Below are positions 61,185-64,000 of a stretch of 64,000 bases of DNA, in pieces (positions within the stretch are counted from its first letter, which is position 1; every line of letters starts with the position of its first letter). The DNA is taken from the NCBI RefSeq assembly GCF_003663845.1, contig NZ_RCCA01000001.1, positions 4,402,001-4,466,000 on the forward strand. The letters run 5' to 3'. The translations under genes and the position numbers were made by a program. This stretch comes from Chryseobacterium sp. 7. Lineage in GTDB: Bacteria > Bacteroidota > Bacteroidia > Flavobacteriales > Weeksellaceae. The notes under the pieces were generated by a model. It had not been told where the DNA came from, ran no database searches, and worked only from the letters and a program-made list of their open reading frames with translations.

Positions 61185-61878
61185 TTTTAATTCCAATTTC
61201 AGTAATTTCATCATACTCAATTTGCTGCATAGCATCTTCATAAGCAAAATATTTTGCGGTATATAAAAATGGTATTGTAAGGAAAAGTCCTATTCCGCAA
61301 GCCACAATACCAATCTGAGCCAAGATACTCACTACTAAAGAGAAAAGGAAAATTGACAATAGATTTCCTTTGCTCATTATTTTTGAAATATTCCAGGCAT
61401 CTTTTATTTCTGTAATTCCTTTAAGGCTAATTAAAGGAATGATATAAAAACCTTTCAATACGAAGTAATAGATCGCAATGAACATCAGAAAAATGTAAGG
61501 AAATATTAAAAACATCATCATTGGGTTAGGCTGATTACCTTCAGACATGGCACCTGATACTGTCATAATAATAATCATTGGAATATAAAGTAATATAACC
61601 CCTCCAAAAATAATTAACTGCAACATAAAATAAGGCATGAAGTCTTTAAAATCAAAGATATCTCCCGGACTTGCCGGCTGGTTTCTGTTCAGTCTTTGAA
61701 GGTATTTGAACAAATTACCCATTGCAAGCACTCCACAAAACGGAATAATAGACATGATTAAGCATACTAAACATGCTATAAATATATTCCCGAAATCTTT
61801 CTTTAAAAGTTCGAAACCTTTATTAATGTATTCTCCGAGCTTAAAATTAATCGGTTTAGGCGTTAAATTTACTTTCAT
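61174..61878 (-). CDS. integral membrane protein, unknown
   Basis: A 234-aa protein with about five hydrophobic segments (residues 32-56, 82-108, 124-146, 168-190, 196-215). The N-terminus KPINFKLGEYINKGFELLKKDFGN is charged and cytoplasmic. Similar proteins in related genomes are often misnamed as beta-carotene monooxygenases; no catalytic residues for that are visible. It lies between a sigma-54 activator and lptE with tight spacing, implying an envelope-related role. Confidence 0.65.
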   Translation of the reverse strand: MKVNLTPKPINFKLGEYINKGFELLKKDFGNIFIACLVCLIMSIIPFCGVLAMGNLFKYLQRLNRNQPASPGDIFDFKDFMPYFMLQLIIFGGVILLYIPMIIIMTVSGAMSEGNQPNPMMMFLIFPYIFLMFIAIYYFVLKGFYIIPLISLKGITEIKDAWNISKIMSKGNLLSIFLFSLVVSILAQIGIVACGIGLFLTIPFLYTAKYFAYEDAMQQIEYDEITEIGIKNEF

Positions 61879-61885
61879 TCTTGTG

Positions 61886-63175
61886 TTAATCTTCCAGGTT
61901 ATATTGTTTTATTTTTCTGTATAAAGTTCTTTGTGAGATTCCCAGTTCATCTGCAGCTCTGTTCCTGCGTCCTTTATGTTTCTCCAACGCTTTGATAATC
62001 AAATCTTTTTCGTTATTCTGAAGAGAAAGTGATTCCGGTCTGTTTTCTTCCACTTCGATGTCTTCAATATCTTCATAACTGTCATCAGGAGTGGAGATAA
62101 TGGTAGGTGTCTGCACTACGGGTGCATCGTTATTATTTTCAAAATAGACTAAAGATCCAGTATTTACCTGCGGCTGAGCTTCAGGGGTATAAATCCTGTT
62201 GATCAGGTTTTTCTCATGGTTGCTCAGATCTGCTGTTCCCCTGTTTTTAATCAATTCCGAAGTTAACGATTTTAAATCATTAATATCATTCCTCATATCG
62301 AACAGAATTTTATACATGATCTCTCTTTCGCTTCCGAAATCGTTCTGCTTAGGAGCACTTTGGTTATTGACAACCATTGGCAGGTGAGTTTCCATAGGAA
62401 TATACTCGGCAAGTTTCTCTGCAGTGATATTTCTGTTTCTTTCCACCACGGTCATCTGCTCTACCAGGTTTCTTAATTGGCGGATGTTACCCGGGAAAGA
62501 ATAACTTTCTATGTAATGAACTGCACTCTGCTCAAGCTCAAGCTCAGGCATTCTGTACTTTTCTGCGAAGTCTATGGCAAACTTTCTGAACAGCAAATGG
62601 ATGTCTCCTTTTCTTTCTCTCAAAGGCGGCATATCTATCTGAACGGTATTCAGACGATAATATAAATCCTCACGGAACCTTCCGTCATGGATGGCCTTCA
62701 TCATATTAACGTTTGTAGCGGCTACAATTCTCACGTTGGTTTTCTGTACCTGCGAAGAACCCACTTTCATGAATTCACCGCTTTCCAGCACCCTTAAAAG
62801 ACGAACCTGCGTCTGTAGTGGCAGTTCTCCCACCTCATCCAAAAATATAGTTCCACCGTCAGCTACTTCAAAATATCCTTTTCTTGTTGCTGTAGCTCCT
62901 GTAAAGGCTCCTTTTTCGTGTCCGAATAACTCAGAATCTATGGTTCCTTCCGGAATAGCTCCACAGTTTACTACGATGTATGGCTGGTGTTTTCTTTTGG
63001 ATTCTGAATGGATGATTTTCGGAATAAATTCTTTTCCTACCCCACTCTCTCCTATCACCAATACCGAAATATCTGTAGGTGCTACCTGAATAGATTTTTC
63101 CAGGGCCCGGTTGAGTGCCGGAAAGTTTCCGATAATTCCGAAACGGTTTTTTATGTTTTGTAACTCGTTGCTCAT
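61886..63175 (-). CDS. sigma-54-dependent transcriptional activator without receiver domain
   Basis: A 429-aa AAA+ enhancer-binding protein acting on sigma-54 RNA polymerase. Walker A GESGVGKE is at residues 42-49, the sigma-54 contact loop GAFTGA at 89-94, and Walker B GGTIFLDEVGELP after it. A C-terminal Fis-type helix-turn-helix (about 385-429, AADELGISQRTLYRKI) binds DNA. The N-terminal regulatory domain is almost absent, so it is not a two-component receiver and may be controlled by level or partner. It is the first gene of the lptE operon. Confidence 0.94.
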   Translation of the reverse strand: MSNELQNIKNRFGIIGNFPALNRALEKSIQVAPTDISVLVIGESGVGKEFIPKIIHSESKRKHQPYIVVNCGAIPEGTIDSELFGHEKGAFTGATATRKGYFEVADGGTIFLDEVGELPLQTQVRLLRVLESGEFMKVGSSQVQKTNVRIVAATNVNMMKAIHDGRFREDLYYRLNTVQIDMPPLRERKGDIHLLFRKFAIDFAEKYRMPELELEQSAVHYIESYSFPGNIRQLRNLVEQMTVVERNRNITAEKLAEYIPMETHLPMVVNNQSAPKQNDFGSEREIMYKILFDMRNDINDLKSLTSELIKNRGTADLSNHEKNLINRIYTPEAQPQVNTGSLVYFENNNDAPVVQTPTIISTPDDSYEDIEDIEVEENRPESLSLQNNEKDLIIKALEKHKGRRNRAADELGISQRTLYRKIKQYNLED

Positions 63176-63211
63176 AAGTAAATTTTTGATTATTGATTTA
63201 ATGTTACTCTT

Positions 63212-64000
63212 CTACAGTGCTTCAATCTCTTTTCTGTAGACTTTGTTGAAGTGATGAGTGTAGACATCTTTCATGGTCTTTCCTTCATCATACGTTTGCA
63301 GGGCTAACATTTTTAAATCTAAATAATCTTTGTTTCTGATCTTAGAAACTTTACTTTTAAAGTATATATTCTCAGCAAAATTGTACTCTTTGCTTTGTTT
63401 TTCAAAATTTTCCAGGGCTTTGTCATATCTTCCCAGCTCGAAATAGGTCACCCCAAGCTGGTAATGATCAAACATTCCCTTCACATAACCTCTGGTATTC
63501 AGAAGGCTTTCTATAATCCCAGCGGCTTTTTCTTTCTGTCCTAAAGCGCTGTAGGACATAGCTCTTACTACGTCCAGATTATAGTCCCCGTTCTGAGACC
63601 TTCCTAAGTCTCCGGGCTCATATTTTTTTAAACTTTCTAAATCCTGAATAGCCCCTTTATAGTCTCTTAAAAACTGAAACTTCGTCCAGCCTCTGTAGCC
63701 AAGATGCATTTGGGGATTTAAAGCAACTGCTTTATCAATTAAAATTTTCCAGGTTACAAAATCTCCGTTTTTAAGATATGGAACGGCTTTTTCCATATAC
63801 GCATGGGAGAAATCAGGACATAGTTCAATGGCTTTATCAAAGCCTTCCTGAGATTCTGCATAGCCTTGTAAATCTGAAGCCCAGTTGTATAACTCACACG
63901 CTTTTTTGCAGTTCTCACCCTCTACTGCATTACAGTTAACCTGTGCAATAGTATTGGTGTAAACGATAAGTAACAAAAAGCTAAGGTAATACCTCTGAAA
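63212..64000 (-). CDS. TPR-repeat exported protein, 5' partial
   Basis: Frame is open to the window end, so the true start lies beyond base 64000. The visible part begins with a signal-like stretch (FQRYYLSFLLLIVYTNTIAQ), followed by CNAVEGENCKKACELYNWASD with several Cys, then TPR-type helical repeats (HAYMEKAVPYLKNGDFVTWKIL, VVRAMSYSALGQKEKAAGII, YQLGVTYFELGRYDKALENFEKQ). It is probably periplasmic. A TTG at 63976 that could look like a start is inside the signal. It is 36 bases upstream of the sigma-54 activator gene. Confidence 0.75.
   Translation of the reverse strand, partial: FQRYYLSFLLLIVYTNTIAQVNCNAVEGENCKKACELYNWASDLQGYAESQEGFDKAIELCPDFSHAYMEKAVPYLKNGDFVTWKILIDKAVALNPQMHLGYRGWTKFQFLRDYKGAIQDLESLKKYEPGDLGRSQNGDYNLDVVRAMSYSALGQKEKAAGIIESLLNTRGYVKGMFDHYQLGVTYFELGRYDKALENFEKQSKEYNFAENIYFKSKVSKIRNKDYLDLKMLALQTYDEGKTMKDVYTHHFNKVYRKEIEAL

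Noticed and set aside
1..64000. CRISPR arrays, tRNA and rRNA genes
   Set aside because: No regular spaced direct repeats and no cloverleaf or rRNA-like stretches were seen on reading both strands.

Overview
The window is typical of a low-GC Bacteroidota chromosome, most likely a Chryseobacterium-like member of the Flavobacteriia. Evidence: secreted proteins end in type IX secretion (T9SS) sorting domains; several upstream regions carry the Bacteroidota -7 box TAnnTTTG, sometimes with a -33 TTG; start codons lack strong Shine-Dalgarno sites and have A-rich leaders; and families such as DUF4251, DUF4835, DUF5687 and the Bacteroidota-type omega subunit are present. There are no tRNA or rRNA genes and no CRISPR array. 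One intact insertion sequence is present.

Layout. 1-6.3 kb (+): end of pgi, folD, queE, a polyprenyl glycosylphosphotransferase, an MlaE/MlaF-type lipid ABC transporter and a beta-barrel protein. 6.3-10.1 kb: a small membrane protein, an M48 lipoprotein protease, a DUF4251 lipoprotein, meaB and two tandem haem lipoproteins, followed by a complex hairpin element. 10.1-14.5 kb (-): an RNA-repair and ribosome-rescue operon (unknown basic protein, RtcB ligase, nucleotidyltransferase, PrfH release factor, TPR protein). It is preceded by a leader region with promoter, 25-codon ORF, mutually exclusive stems and terminator. 14.5-17.7 kb: M28 peptidase and methylmalonyl-CoA mutase. 17.76-19.16 kb: an IS4-family element inserted in the loop of a terminator. 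19.2-26.4 kb (-): a T9SS metzincin protease, prolyl oligopeptidase, a secreted unknown and prfA. 26.6-30.5 kb (-): a SAM-I riboswitch driving a TonB-dependent receptor and an APC permease. 30.8-36.9 kb: a T9SS alpha-amylase, a T9SS FISUMP-type protein and an AraC regulator whose promoter faces that of the T9SS gene. 37-41 kb: two unrelated fumarases on opposite strands around a small secreted protein. 41-43.3 kb (-): an ECF sigma, putative anti-sigma and barrel protein. 43.4-46.6 kb (-): a DyP peroxidase and an ABC exporter. 46.6-55.1 kb: the conserved bamD-rpoZ-coaBC-DUF4835-recN set, interrupted by an opposite-strand 922-aa T9SS gene. 55.2-58.6 kb: TetR, TatD-like, tcdA, rnpA and DUF4126. 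58.7-64 kb (-): a TPR protein cut by the window edge, a sigma-54 activator, a membrane protein, LptE and a long acidic protein.

The two most interesting systems are both small regulated operons. The RtcB-PrfH cassette matches a known repair and rescue pair for ribosomes cut in the 16S decoding region. Here it carries three extra genes and an attenuator-like leader in which initiating or stalled ribosomes would be predicted to favour read-through. The SAM riboswitch-receptor-permease unit looks like a dedicated outer- and inner-membrane uptake route for methionine or a related compound. Both functional readings are inferences from context and sequence.
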